64,000 nucleotides of DNA from Sanderia malayensis (Eukaryota > Cnidaria > Scyphozoa > Semaeostomeae > Pelagiidae). The DNA lies in contig RQOL01000824.1 in NCBI GenBank assembly GCA_013076295.1, positions 1-64,000 of the forward strand, written 5' to 3'. Within the stretch, counting starts at the first letter, position 1. Each line of letters starts with the position of its first letter. The position numbers and the translations under genes are program-made. Below are positions 29,617 to 40,640 of the stretch, piece by piece. The notes below the pieces were generated by a model. That model was not told the DNA's origin. It made no database searches and was given only the letters and a program-made list of their open reading frames with translations.

Positions 29617-32600
29617 ATGAAGATCACACGAAGAAAGCGCAGCTGCTAATAATAGCAAGAAAAGAAAAATCTCTTGCTATCAATGTGGGGAAAGTATTCA
29701 ATAGAATGGCGAATCTAATGGCGCACAAGCGAACATCTCATAATGTGCAATCGCCACCCAAATTAGTTGGCGAAGGTAGGAAAAAGAAAAAGATAGATGA
29801 TAAAGCATTTAAAATATATACTAAGGAAGAGGATATTGAAAATATGAAAAAGATCAAGCAGCACACCATTCGCGAACTTTGAGTGAGATATTTACACATA
29901 AGCAAGGGATAAAGTATTATATTGTTCTCGAAGTAGAATTTCATAAACGATCGGTGATATCATATCAGATCCACCGCCAGTATTCAGATCTGCTATCTAT
30001 TCACTGCTGCGATCAGAGATTGAAGATATCGAAGAGCTTGAAGACCAAATAGACGACGCCATTAGAAAGTTAAAAAATGACATAGATGAATTTACAGAAA
30101 ATGGAAGCGGCTGGATATTTACAAAGTATATCAAACTGCTAGTGAAGATGTTCGACTATGAAGCAATCAAAGGTAAAAAATATTTGCAGCTACCCGCCAA
30201 CATCAAAAACAAAAAAGCAGTCATTAACGTGCAAAACGATGATGATAAATGCTTCATCTGGGCAATTCTATCTGCACTACATCCACAATCAAAATCCACA
30301 AAGAGTCGCAAAGTATCAACAGTACTTGAACGAGCTTAACTGCGAGGGATTGAAATATCCAGTAAAAGTGCAAGATAAAAAGATGATTGATACATTCGAA
30401 ATAAACAACAACATTTCAATCAACATCTATTTAAATGAAGATGATGAAATTATACCAGTAAGAATAGCGAAAAAGAGCTTGGAAAGCATGTGGATTTGCT
30501 ACTAATAATTAATGATGATGATGAGAATCACTACTGTTGGATTAAAAGTATGAGTCGTTTGTTGGCCGACGTCCTGGAAAAACATCGTGGAAAGCGTTTT
30601 TACTGTCCGCTATGCCTGTCATCATGCACAAGTCAAGAAAATCTAGATAAACATAAAACATTATGTCAGAAAATCAAAATCTCCAAGGTGTTGAATATCC
30701 CAAAGACGCAGAATTAAAGTTGAGCATTTTAAGAACCAATGCATGCTACCATTCATCATATATGCAGATACTGAATCTATTTTGGAAAGTTCAAACAAGG
30801 AGCTGCTTATCAAGAACAAACAATCAGTTATTGTATTTACGCCACGTCAATCGATGATAGATGGCAACACCGTTGGAATGTTATACCGGAGAAGATTGCA
30901 TGGAGGTGTTTATGAATAGTTTAGATAAGCTAAATGAAGAAATACGAACAGTATTCAAGAAAACCATGCCAATGATTAGATTAACACGAAGAAAATGCGG
31001 AACATGCTGAGGCTCTGCATTGCTATTGTTGCAATCAACTATTCAATGATAATGATAGACAAAAAGTCAGAGATCATTGTCACATTACCGGAAAATACAG
31101 AGGACCAGCTTGCAAGCATTGCAACTTCAAACATCTGGATATAGTAGCAAACTATCACACCATCCCGATCGTCTTTCACAATCTAAAAGGATATGATATG
31201 CATCATATTCTGAAGAATTTGAATGGCAGAAATGCAAAAATCATCGCCAATTCGAAAGAAAAGATCATGACTGCACAGATTGGGGGTTATTCTGAAGAAA
31301 ATGAAAAGGTAGAAATACCAATACAATGGAATCAAATACATTGATTCATTCGCATTTTTAAGCACCAGCTTAGCAACACTAGCCAACAACCTGCCGAAAG
31401 AAGATTTCATATCTATGAAAAAATACTTGCATGATGAGATCACCCAACAACAATATCCTGAGGTACCTAGAAATGAAGGAGAAAGAGTTACAGAATTGGA
31501 AAGAGAACGTCAAAACATGTTTGAACCGGGCGTAGCATGCAAAGATCCGCTAAAAAATGAAGATGTTTTGGATTATAGAAATTGGAAAATACCACCAAAG
31601 AGAGCTTTAACAGAAGCAGAAGATGCAGATGTCAAGAAAGCGTTTGATTTGCTGACAAGGAAAGGTGTTTATCCCTATGACTGGGTGGATAGTATAGAAA
31701 AAATGCAAGAAACATCTCTACCACCAAAAGAAGCATTTTACAACAAACTCTATGATTCCAGCATCAGTGATGAAGATTATACATATGCTCAACAGGTTTG
31801 GCAATTTTTCAACTGTCAGACCTTTCAAGATTATCATGAGCTATATCTGAAAACTGATGTGCTGCTGTTAGCTGATATATTTGAATCGTTCAGAAAGCAG
31901 AGTCTAAAATTCTACAAGCTTGATCCTGCTCATTATCTAACTGCTCCTTCACTAGCTTGGGATGCAATGTTGAAGATGACTGGTGTAACGCTGGAATTAC
32001 TATCTGAAGAAAAGAAGGACATTCACCTTATGATTGAAGATGGTATTCGAGGCGGTGTTTCGATAGCAGTGAAACGTCATGCTGAATCGACGGAAAACAA
32101 CACGTTGATGTACTTAGATGCAAACAATCTCTATGGATGGGCAATGTCGCAGCCAATGCCTTATGGTGGTTTCAAACAATTTACACAAGAAGAAATTAAA
32201 AACACAAACATCGACGCTTTGTTGTCAAGATCTGATGAAGATATTGGCTACATTCTCAAAGTTGACTTAGAATATCCAGCTGAGTTACATGATCATCATG
32301 CAGATCTACCATTAGCACCACAAAGATTACAAGTTCAAGAAGAAATGTTATCAAAATATCAAAGACAAGCTTATGGGGAAAAGTTTAAGTCAACACCAAA
32401 GCTAATACCAAATCTATATGACAAAAAAGAATACACCATGCATGAAAGAAATTTGAAGCAGTGTTTGGAATTGGGTTTGAAGCTAACAAAAGTTCATGAG
32501 ATTATTGAATTCAAGCAAAACTTTTGGTTGAAAAAATATATTGATTTCAACACTCAAAAGAGAACTCAAGCAAGAAACGACTTTGAAAAAGATCTGTTCA

Positions 32601-33403
32601 AACTGATGAACAATTCTGTGTTTGGAAAGACGATGGAAAACGTAAGAAATCATCGACGTTTTGAAATCTGCACAGATGGTATAGTCCTGAGAAGATGGGT
32701 CAGAAATCCAAAGTTCTATGGAGTAATTGAAATTAATGAAGATACACTTTTGGTAGAGAAAAAGATTGGGAAAGTTAAACTCAACAAGCCAATGTATGTT
32801 GGTTTCAGCATATTAGATATTAGCAAGACATTGATGTATGATTTCCACTACAACTTTGCAAAACCAAACCTTCCAAACGTTCAACTATGCTACATGGATA
32901 CTGATAGCTTCATCTATGACATACCAATGTCTCAAGATCAAGTTAACAGAGTATTGAAAGATCATGAAGATGGATTCGATTTCAGCAACTATGATAAAGA
33001 ACATCCAAATTACTCTGTAAGAAACAAGAAAGTTATTGGGAAAATGAAAGATGAGCTCGGTGGTGGGAAAATGATAGAATTCGTCGGATTGAGATCGAAG
33101 ATGTATAGCCTCAGAATCGATGATGGGCAAACAATCAAAAGAGCAAAAGGAATTAAAAAAGATGTGGTAAAGAAGCAAATAAAGCATGAAGATTACCTAG
33201 ATTGTCTGAAAGAACAGCAAACCTATTCACACAGGCAGCGTAATATTGAATCACACAATCATACCATCTACACAACAGAAAGAACAAAGAAATCGCTGAG
33301 CTCTTTTGATGATAAGAGATACATTCTTGATAATGGTTTTAACACACTGCCATATGGGCATTATTTGCAAGAAAATGCGCAAGCTGCTGAAGAAAGATAC
33401 TGA
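29617..33403 (+). CDS. Protein-primed-type DNA polymerase B (copy B, N-terminal third frame-broken)
   Basis: The C-terminal 662 codons (31415-33403) are open and hold the ExoIII, A, B and C motifs as in copy A. The region 29617-31414 is broken by many small indels: GG missing after ATGAAGA, an extra G at 29690, and losses near 29878, 29947, 30290, 30475, 30720, 30800, 30990 and 31310. Yet near 30550-30600, where copy A breaks frame, copy B reads through the junction between the protease-like part and the second zinc finger. The endonuclease VII-like block reads HITGKYRG here, with the usual Gly where copy A has Glu. Confidence 0.88.
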
Positions 33404-33439
33404 GAAAAAGACATTATTTGAACATTTAAGTTTTCAACA

Positions 33440-33901
33440 TTATTTTAAACTATATCTTCTATTAACATAATTGTAAACATACAAATCATTACTTAACTTA
33501 TCATTTACATTAAAATATTTATTGATTAATGAGTTCATTGTAACGTTTTTTGTTCTATTAATGAGGAAGAACATGCAATGTTGTCCACAAGTCGCACTCT
33601 CATAGGATTGAACTTGAGTTTTATTGTAAGTAAGCTTGAACGGATGAATGAAGTTTTTAAATTCTTTCAGCATAGGAGGTTCACCAAACGAATCATAAAA
33701 ATCCAAAACGCGATCATCGCTAATATAGACGGCTACCCAGTGAGTTCCTTTACCAGTAAAATTATCTTCATTGAAAATGAATGAGCAGGGCAGTGAATGC
33801 ACATCGATGTTTTTGATTTCATCTTTTCCAAATACACCATGGAAATAAGGTAGCTTTTCATGTTTCAGAAGTAAGTTATTGATTGTTATATCATCCATCA
33901 T
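33440..33901 (-). CDS. Adenain-type maturation protease (copy B, full length)
   Basis: A 153-residue ORF from the ATG overlapping the capsid stop (TAATG). Catalytic His, Asp, Gln and Cys are as in copy A. It continues 19 residues past the copy A stop, ending ..VNRRYSLK. A basic, tyrosine-containing tail at this place suggests that copy B has the ancestral end. It should mature virion proteins during assembly. Confidence 0.9.
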   Translation of the reverse strand: MMDDITINNLLLKHEKLPYFHGVFGKDEIKNIDVHSLPCSFIFNEDNFTGKGTHWVAVYISDDRVLDFYDSFGEPPMLKEFKNFIHPFKLTYNKTQVQSYESATCGQHCMFFLINRTKNVTMNSLINKYFNVNDKLSNDLYVYNYVNRRYSLK

Positions 33902-35214
33902 TACCAATCACGAATGATGTTTTTATGACTATCAATTTTAATTGTTCTGTCAAATTCTCCGAGAACAACAATATTCATCAAACTTACAACAGCCGTTGCA
34001 AAATTGATGCTTATTCTCAAGTTACCCTCTCTTTTAAGCAAGTATTGTTCATCTGCACAATTTCCCTTTGGTGTCAAGTCAAAACCATAAATTGCTGATC
34101 CTTGATTGAATCTCTCATAATCAACCAGACTAGCTGAATTGCCCAGAGTAGTCAACAGACGGCTATAGGCATCGAAATAGTCATTATCATCATAATCCAA
34201 TCTTAGAGGGGGAGTGACCTCTTGATTGTTAACAGTCACTTGAACGCCAGAAACTGATCCATGTACAAAGTTGAATGGGTTTTGTTCTGAAGATCCATTA
34301 AATGCAGAATTATCCACAAGAGCAAAAAACAATCTGTTTGGTACTTTTCCATTAAACACATTGTCTTGAACCCAGCTCGTTGTTGCAGCGGGGACCAAAA
34401 AGTTTGTCATATGGGGTTGACAAAGAGGATACATGGCTGGAGATTTCATCAGAGTCCTTTCAATTCCTTTCAATACTGCATCTTTAACGTGTATATGACG
34501 AAGTATCAATTTCACTTCATAAATGAAAAGCTGTGGAGATGTTCCAGTTTTGCTCATTAAACAAAACAAATTACTGTTGGGACTCAATCGCCATTGAAGA
34601 CGTACGCCAGGTAGTAGGTATTTGAGTTGATTGCAAATGTTAACATGGGGTTTTGTTAACACTTTGACTTTCTCGCTGTCGTCAAATGGCGCAGATCTTG
34701 TGTTCAATCCTTGATTTTTCGCTGATGCCGTATTCGTTGGGTAAGCAGCATCTTCCTTACCTAGTGTGTCACTGGCCCAGTTTGTCATTTTCAAATAGTT
34801 TTCAGCTTTAGTTTCGTCAAACGACAACATTGTTTCCAAGTAAGATTGGTATGCATACATCCCGTTTGCTTCTGTGACAGGGGTGTCATTCAAAACCAGC
34901 TCTATCTGCTTCCACATAGATTGACCAATGTTATTTACTACTCCTACAAATTCTGCAGTTGTTTTTCCAATATCAGCTCCATTTGCTTTCTTAATAGCAA
35001 GAGTTGAGACGAAATAAGAATGATTCAAATCAATCATATGATCTGGCTGGGCAGGAATGTCAAACACAACTGTCTGCTTTGAGGAATTGAGAGCAGCAGT
35101 TTGTGGAAAATACTCAACATCTTTAAAATAATCAACATCGCTTTGAACTATCGGTGTACTGAATAAATCTAAACTCTCACTAGGGCACTCAGTATATTCT
35201 GTTTTTATACTCAT
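33901..35214 (-). CDS. Major capsid protein (copy B)
   Basis: A 437-residue ORF, the same length as copy A, with a handful of residue differences: for example PHVNICN for PHVTICN, CQPHMTN for CQPRMTN and YGFDLTP for YGFHLTP. Substitutions without indels across 1.3 kb contrast with the indel-rich polB start of this copy. The start overlaps the upstream gene by 4 bases (ATGA). Confidence 0.9.
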   Translation of the reverse strand: MSIKTEYTECPSESLDLFSTPIVQSDVDYFKDVEYFPQTAALNSSKQTVVFDIPAQPDHMIDLNHSYFVSTLAIKKANGADIGKTTAEFVGVVNNIGQSMWKQIELVLNDTPVTEANGMYAYQSYLETMLSFDETKAENYLKMTNWASDTLGKEDAAYPTNTASAKNQGLNTRSAPFDDSEKVKVLTKPHVNICNQLKYLLPGVRLQWRLSPNSNLFCLMSKTGTSPQLFIYEVKLILRHIHVKDAVLKGIERTLMKSPAMYPLCQPHMTNFLVPAATTSWVQDNVFNGKVPNRLFFALVDNSAFNGSSEQNPFNFVHGSVSGVQVTVNNQEVTPPLRLDYDDNDYFDAYSRLLTTLGNSASLVDYERFNQGSAIYGFDLTPKGNCADEQYLLKREGNLRISINFATAVVSLMNIVVLGEFDRTIKIDSHKNIIRDW

Positions 35215-35720
35215 TGTAACAATTTCTTCTTCAGCAGTTTCTTCAACAAATTTTTTCTCAAATCTGGACGCTTTGCTTTAGGCTTCTTGTTCTTATTTGG
35301 CATGAAGATCCCTCTCATGGTGCTTTCTTTTATAGTTCTTTTAGGACGGCTCCTTGATTTCCTACCAGTGACAGAGCGCTTCTTGGCAGGTGGTTTTTTT
35401 GCTTTTTTTACGACATTTACAATTTCTTCAGTAGCTTTTCTTTTAATTCCTCTCATAGAAGATTGTGCGGTATCTTTCATAACATTTTCAACATTTTCAC
35501 CCGCTAACACTCGATCAACCGCCTTTTCTCCAAAATCTTTTAAAACAGGAAGTACAACTTTTTTTGTAGATTTTAGTCCTTGCTTTTTCAAAACTGGTAT
35601 AGCAGCTTTAACAGCTCTTTTGAAAATAGACCCAGCTTTCTTGAAAATAGTACCTACTCCTCTCCCACGCTGGGAAGCATAGAAATATGGAGTTGATTTG
35701 TAAATTGGAAAATCATACAT
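35211..35720 (-). CDS. Lys/Arg-rich virion protein, pVI/pX-like candidate (copy B, intact)
   Basis: An intact 169-residue form. N-terminal MYDFPIYKSTPYFYASQRGR is followed by a GVGTIFKKAGSIFKRAVKAA amphipathic helix. The QRGRG/V junction loosely resembles an adenain cleavage site (family consensus M/I/L-x-G-x-G) but is not exact. The C-terminal half is strongly basic. An N-terminal amphipathic helix released by the protease is how adenovirus pVI breaks membranes; applying that here is inference. It overlaps both neighbours (8 and 4 bases). Confidence 0.75.
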   Translation of the reverse strand: MYDFPIYKSTPYFYASQRGRGVGTIFKKAGSIFKRAVKAAIPVLKKQGLKSTKKVVLPVLKDFGEKAVDRVLAGENVENVMKDTAQSSMRGIKRKATEEIVNVVKKAKKPPAKKRSVTGRKSRSRPKRTIKESTMRGIFMPNKNKKPKAKRPDLRKNLLKKLLKKKLLQ

Positions 35721-36723
35721 GCTTTCTTCTAAAATGTAGCAAGAATGTTGTCTTTGTCTTGTAAAATTGTATATCTTTTCCTAGCTCGTTGTAGACTTTT
35801 ATAGTAAATTCGTTTATGTCGTTGTACAGCAACGGATAGTAGAACAGATTTTCAAATTCTACAAAATTCAGCACATGTTTGTTAATCTTCAATGGAATGA
35901 AACGCAACAATGGTGTGCTAATTTTTCCGACTACACGGTAGTCTAGCATGGAGCAATATATAAACATATTCTTCCCTTCTGCGTTGACTTGGAAATCTTG
36001 ATCACCAGTCACATCAGTTGTTCTTTCGATAGCCTTGAATGTATGATTTGATAGTAATCCAATAGGTGGATCTAGACTATTTGTAAACGGGCAAGGTGTC
36101 CATCTCACATCTCTATAATAGACATTATTTATATTGCGACTATATTCCTGCACATCTTCAACAAAACCAAACAATTTACATAAATCTTTTCCCATTGCAA
36201 TTCTTTTGGCATACTTTGGAAATGTTATCTTGACTTTTGAATCCACAATTGAAAACTCTGGTCCACCTTCATAAGGTAAACCTAAATCAGTTACATACTC
36301 TTTCAGTTCTCCCTCTTGTTTTTTTACGTTTTCATTGAAAATTGCAACGATTTCTCTCATTGTGAATTTTTTAATAGTATCTCCACTCGAGATTTCATCA
36401 TAGAAGTCGCGATATTGTATCCATCTCTCAGGTTTATCTGCTGCTTGATTCCATTTTTTCGTATATTCATTACTTGATGCTACTCTCACATTTAACTCAT
36501 CAAAGCCAACCTTATCAGTGCCAAGTTGCATCAATCCATACATTTTCCAACTATTGTAAACACCATGTTTAAATTGAGCAGGATCAAATACAAGTCTATC
36601 ACTCAGCTCATAGATCATTTCTACCAGCGCCACTTCCCATTTTCCATGTAAATGTAATTGTTCTTTAAGTTTTATTTTTCCATCAGAACCAGTAGGACAT
36701 GTGAGGTAAAAATCATTAATCAT
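35713..36723 (-). CDS. Penton-like minor capsid protein 2 (copy B, intact)
   Basis: A 336-residue product from the ATG at 36723 (MINDFYLTCPTG). A longer 441-codon ORF extends upstream into the remnant of the previous gene, but only because of the 1073 bp deletion, so the internal ATG is preferred. N-terminal WEVALVEMIYELSDR, mid KNNVYYRDVRWTPCPF-like and C-terminal LRFIPLKINKHVLNFVEF stretches suggest a beta-rich virion protein. It overlaps the next gene's start by 8 bases. Confidence 0.7.
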   Translation of the reverse strand: MINDFYLTCPTGSDGKIKLKEQLHLHGKWEVALVEMIYELSDRLVFDPAQFKHGVYNSWKMYGLMQLGTDKVGFDELNVRVASSNEYTKKWNQAADKPERWIQYRDFYDEISSGDTIKKFTMREIVAIFNENVKKQEGELKEYVTDLGLPYEGGPEFSIVDSKVKITFPKYAKRIAMGKDLCKLFGFVEDVQEYSRNINNVYYRDVRWTPCPFTNSLDPPIGLLSNHTFKAIERTTDVTGDQDFQVNAEGKNMFIYCSMLDYRVVGKISTPLLRFIPLKINKHVLNFVEFENLFYYPLLYNDINEFTIKVYNELGKDIQFYKTKTTFLLHFRRKHV

Positions 36724-36816
36724 CTTTAACGAATGATAAATCAATTTGACAATTTTCTTCAAATTTATCTGATATATCTTCCAGAGTTTCCCAGTTGATA
36801 ATTTTAATATCGAACG

Positions 36817-37038
36817 ATCGGTAATAGTCACATACTCGTTGGAAATTGAAAACCAGTATTGATCATGTAATGATTTTTCTCCTCTATCTGGCAGCGTCAT
36901 TTGTAGTAATGCCATTTCCCATTTTCTTTTATTGTTTAATTGAAAAACGTGAGGTAAATCAACTGTGAAATCTACTAGTTTTAATCTATCAGTAACAAAT
37001 CCCGAAGGAAGAACCAAGTCAAATTCTTCATCAATCAT
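36817..37038 (-). pseudogene. Penton-like protein 1 remnant (copy B, truncated by deletion)
   Basis: Only the first 74 codons (..NEYVTITD) survive. The rest of the gene and the two small genes after it are removed by a deletion corresponding to 11708-12780 of copy A. The junction reads CGAACGATCGGTAATAG, with AT shared by both ends. The frame then runs out of register through the end of a lost gene into penton-like 2. Confidence 0.85.
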
Positions 37039-38090
37039 ATTGTCTCTAATTGACTTTCAGCTACCCACTCATCAAACTGGGGAGGATAACCTCTCCACCT
37101 GATTAAATAGAAGTTTTTACCTCTTTTTTTCTTAGTTTCCAACACTTGCTCAACGACGAAGGTTTTTGGAAGATACACATGTTGTAGCTCCTCTTTATAG
37201 AAGCGATCATCTATCTCTTCATCTTGGAGATCTTCAATTTTATACATTACTGGATACCTTTCTTTAAATACTTTGCTAATCTTGAATATTTCTTCAGTAT
37301 AATTTTGTAAATAACCTTTCTTAAACATTCTCTTCTTCAAACTCAGTCTTACATAATCTCCAATTTTAAAGATCTTTTTATTTTTTTTAGTTTCTTTTTT
37401 AAACAGCTTTTTTCGAACAGTGCTCACATTGTTTGGAGTAACTTCAGAAGGTCTCAAACCAATAGATCTATGATAGGTATTGTTGTAAGAATCAACAAAA
37501 TCTTGTAGATTATCAATATATCTTAATGTATTTTTGGCTGTGAAGTATCTATACATTCTTCCTTTAAGTGTTCTATTGAATCTTTCCACAATTGCGGCCT
37601 TTACATCATTATTTGCAGTGTAAAAATCGATATCGTTTTTCGTCAGCAAAGCTTGAAATTCTTTGTTTAAAAACTCAGTACCTTTATCAGATCGTACCTT
37701 TTTGGGCTTTCTTTCCAATAAAATTTCTTTAAAAGCATCGACAATTTCTTTTCCTGTTTTTCTTTTCAGAGGCTTTACCCAAGCATACTTGCTAAAAGTA
37801 TCAATACAGCATAATAGAAATGTAATGTTGTTGTTTTCTTTTTTCAAATATGCCATATCAACAAGATCGCATTCCCATAAATAATCAATGTTATTAGTTA
37901 GTATCCGCTCACGTTTAAAGTTCTTCCTACTTGGTCTGTGCAATGAATATGCAAGACTAGTTTTACTCCATTCTTTAACATCTTTTCTTGTTAGATTAGG
38001 AATTACTTTTTTAAATTCCCTATATGCTTTATCTAAACCTCCAAGAGAACCCGGAACAGAAGGATCAGAATATAACTTTTCTAGATTCAT
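37035..38090 (-). CDS. Retroviral-type integrase with chromodomain (copy B, intact)
   Basis: An intact 351-residue enzyme. The N-terminal ~60 residues are helical and basic. The catalytic triad is Asp ~75 (ECDLVDM), Asp ~135 (RSDKGTEF) and Glu ~169 (VERFNRTLK), a D-D-E spacing close to that of retroviral integrases. A Lys-rich linker (KKLFKKETKKNKK) follows, and the C-terminal chromodomain has FVVEQVLETK..YLIRWRGYPPQFDEW, keeping the aromatic residues that read methyl-lysine. The start overlaps the small basic gene and the stop overlaps the penton gene, both as ATGA. Confidence 0.93.
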   Translation of the reverse strand: MNLEKLYSDPSVPGSLGGLDKAYREFKKVIPNLTRKDVKEWSKTSLAYSLHRPSRKNFKRERILTNNIDYLWECDLVDMAYLKKENNNITFLLCCIDTFSKYAWVKPLKRKTGKEIVDAFKEILLERKPKKVRSDKGTEFLNKEFQALLTKNDIDFYTANNDVKAAIVERFNRTLKGRMYRYFTAKNTLRYIDNLQDFVDSYNNTYHRSIGLRPSEVTPNNVSTVRKKLFKKETKKNKKIFKIGDYVRLSLKKRMFKKGYLQNYTEEIFKISKVFKERYPVMYKIEDLQDEEIDDRFYKEELQHVYLPKTFVVEQVLETKKKRGKNFYLIRWRGYPPQFDEWVAESQLETI

Positions 38091-38317
38091 AACAAATCAA
38101 TTAATATTTCTAACAATTTATCATTTATAGAGTTTTTCTTCCGTCGTCTGTATGTTCTTTTCCTTTTGCCACCTGATAGACGCTTTTTAGGCTTTCTTCC
38201 TTTATTTATGATCTTTTTGGGCTTTTTCTTCGCCGGTTCATCAACAGTTGGAAATGATTCGCTAGGTTGTATGATTATCTTTTCAAAAGAAGTCATTTTT
38301 GCTGTTTTCATAAACAT
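38087..38317 (-). CDS. Small Lys/Arg-rich protein (copy B)
   Basis: Identical 76-residue product to 14047-14277, between ATPase and integrase with an ATGA overlap. Probably DNA binding by charge; no family recognised. Confidence 0.7.
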   Translation of the reverse strand: MFMKTAKMTSFEKIIIQPSESFPTVDEPAKKKPKKIINKGRKPKKRLSGGKRKRTYRRRKKNSINDKLLEILIDLL

Positions 38318-38325
38318 ATAGATGG

Positions 38326-39000
38326 CTATTTATAACCTTTTTTAGACTTGTACACTGCCATGGGAGCTTCATGAGGGAAAATATTTGTTCGAAATCTCAT
38401 ATCTTCATTCATTGATTGGGTGAAATCACAGAGTAGATATCCATACATTCTTGCTGTTGCATCATTATAAATGTCAAGAAATGTTTTAGGAGATGCAGGC
38501 ATAATTTGTCGTGCGAGAAATCTAATTTGACTTCTATCTCTAGGATTTTTGAAAAGAACTTGATATTGAGTATTGAGAGCCAAATTTCTCATTTCCGTTC
38601 CTCTTGGGAAAGGATTTTGCATCATAACAATAACATTAATGTTGAGATGAGATCTTCCTTTTGTGAACAATTTTCCCAAATCTTTGAAGTTTGCAATTTC
38701 ATGCATTAGATCATCAACAACAATAGTTAATCTTTTGTCTGACCTCTCGATTTCTTCGTACAAGTTTTCAGGTAATTCAGTAATAAATCTACAATTCCCA
38801 ACAAAACTTTTTTTAATCCGCTCAAATAGCTCTGGCTGGTTCGTTCCTGAGATCCACATGAGATTGGGATATTGCCTGCCATCATCGATTATATTATTAT
38901 AATTTTTAAATAGATTTTCTACCCAAGTAGTTTTGCCGCTTCCGCTTACTCCAGATAAAATCAGAGAAAAAGGTGCTTTAAATCTCAAGTCATAACTCAT
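38326..39000 (-). CDS. FtsK/HerA-type genome-packaging ATPase (copy B)
   Basis: A 224-residue enzyme from MSYDLRF. Walker A GVSGSGKTT and Walker B IVVDDLMHE are intact. The C-terminus ends ..YKSKKGYK, taken as the true end because it stops 8 bases before the next ATG. The ORF is open 11 codons further upstream, but the ATG at 39000 is shared by both copies. Confidence 0.9.
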   Translation of the reverse strand: MSYDLRFKAPFSLILSGVSGSGKTTWVENLFKNYNNIIDDGRQYPNLMWISGTNQPELFERIKKSFVGNCRFITELPENLYEEIERSDKRLTIVVDDLMHEIANFKDLGKLFTKGRSHLNINVIVMMQNPFPRGTEMRNLALNTQYQVLFKNPRDRSQIRFLARQIMPASPKTFLDIYNDATARMYGYLLCDFTQSMNEDMRFRTNIFPHEAPMAVYKSKKGYK

Positions 39001-39111
39001 ATTTATAACAAATTTAGAACGTCTCTTTACCACAATAACTAACTTCTATTTATAACAATTTTAGAACAAATAACTAACAACTATTTTTAACACAAATAAT
39101 GTTTATAAAAC

Positions 39112-40217
39112 TTAAACAAATGGTGTGACTAAATTGTTTATAATCCTGTTCAATATCTGTAGCAAATATACGGATGTAGAGAGGTTTGTATGTGATAATT
39201 CATCATACAGATTTCCGACATTGGATTTGATTGTTTGAGTTAGACGTCCATTCTTCAACTCATCAAACATTGATTTTTTGAACGATTCTTTCCCCTCAGC
39301 CAGCATATCGGCGTTGACATAACTGATGTGAAACGATAAAAATCTGAAAGCATTGTGAACCATACAATCTTGCTTGTGGTCAGTAGCATCAATTGATGTA
39401 GAATAAATCTTTGCAGTTGAGCATTTTTCACAGTATTCTTTTGCTTTTTTGAAAATGCGTTTCAAGAGAATTGTAGCATATGCTTCTTGTACTCGTACAT
39501 CAGCATCTTCTTCTTGGAGTTCAGCATATGCTTTTTGCAGCATTTCATCATCATTTCCTGATGCTGCTTTAACTGAGGAATCATCAACATGTTCTTTCTT
39601 TTTTGAGCTGTGATATTTTCTTTCTTTGTTTTCTTCGCATCAGATTCGGCACTTTCAGAAGATGATGGTATAATTAATGATAGAGGCCTTTTGCGGGATG
39701 ATGGTGCTAGCATTTTCAGATCAGCAAGTTTTCCATGCAATGCTTCCAACATTTCTTCTTTTAGATTTATTCCAGTTTTAGTTGGTTTCTCATTCTTCCA
39801 TCTTCGTATTCCCAGGCATAACTTTATGGGAAAATCACCATTTTTCTGCAGATAGATTTCAACCTTATCTTCGTGTGCTTCTTCTTTGCTCAAAACTTCA
39901 GTGTATAGGGTTAGAAATTGAGTATACGTTCCCCCATATCGCTTCGTTTCAATGATGACGCCGTTCTTCTCAAACAGACTTGTAACATCTTTTCCTTGAA
40001 ATTGTAATTTATGATTTATCTCATCGAGATTTATGTTGCTATCAACTATTTCCAAGAGACGAGCCAGTGCTGCATGAGAAATAGCCATTGATTTTACAGC
40101 TAGTGTACCTTTAATCATATCTTTCACCACCAGCACCCATTTGTTAGAGGCAGTTTGAACAGCAAATGATGTCTTGATTAGGCCCTCTTCATTTCTAACT
40201 TCGTAAATTCCTGCCAT
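39112..40217 (-). CDS. Unknown protein, first gene of the leftward block (copy B, one frame break)
   Basis: Two overlapping open stretches (39462-40217 and 39112-39543) with one break near 39600, at a T-run/AAAGAAAG stretch. The uninterrupted N-terminal 200 residues run from MAGIYEV through EIYLQKNGDFPIKLCLGIRR to a Ser-rich linker. It is not recognised. It is the first gene after the HSE promoter and the only large gene of the block without a virion or enzyme assignment. Confidence 0.65.
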
Positions 40218-40305
40218 GATTCTTCAGCGATTCTTTAGTGATTTTTTAAGCTCTGCACTCTTCAACAGCTCCGCACGACTGATTTGATTTAGCTTCCGAC
40301 GTCTG

Positions 40306-40640
40306 TTTATGTATATAAATCAACCAATCAGATTGCAGAGATTTCTGCTTTTGGAAACTTCTGGAAACTTCTGAAAAATCTCTGTGATCTGATTGGCTGA
40401 TAGCCTCTGGAAACTTCTGGAAGCTTCTGCTCCTGGAAACTTCTGGAAACTTCTGAAAAATCTCTGTGATCTGATTGGCTGATAGCCTCTGGAAACTTCT
40501 GGAAGCTTCTGGAAACTTCTGAAAAATCTCTGTGATCTGATTCATCATTCGAATGTTCTAGAACCTTCTTCGAAGTTTCTAGTTATTATTGAAAGGTGGT
40601 GTTAGCATTCGAAGTTCGAATGTTCTAGAACTTTCTTTCG
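40306..40640 (-). promoter_or_regulatory. Leftward late-block promoter, copy B
   Basis: Same as 16264-16580: TTTATGTATATAAA, CCAAT, then three TTCTGGAAACTTCTG-type HSE units and GAATGTTCTAGAACCTTC near 40553-40570. The third unit here is TCTGGAAACTTCTGGAAGCT without the extra AA seen in copy A. Confidence 0.75.

Noticed and set aside
35713..37038. A 441-residue fusion capsid protein in element B
   Set aside because: The ORF exists only because the 1073 bp deletion happens to join frames; part of it is out-of-register translation. The internal ATG at 36723 gives the natural gene.
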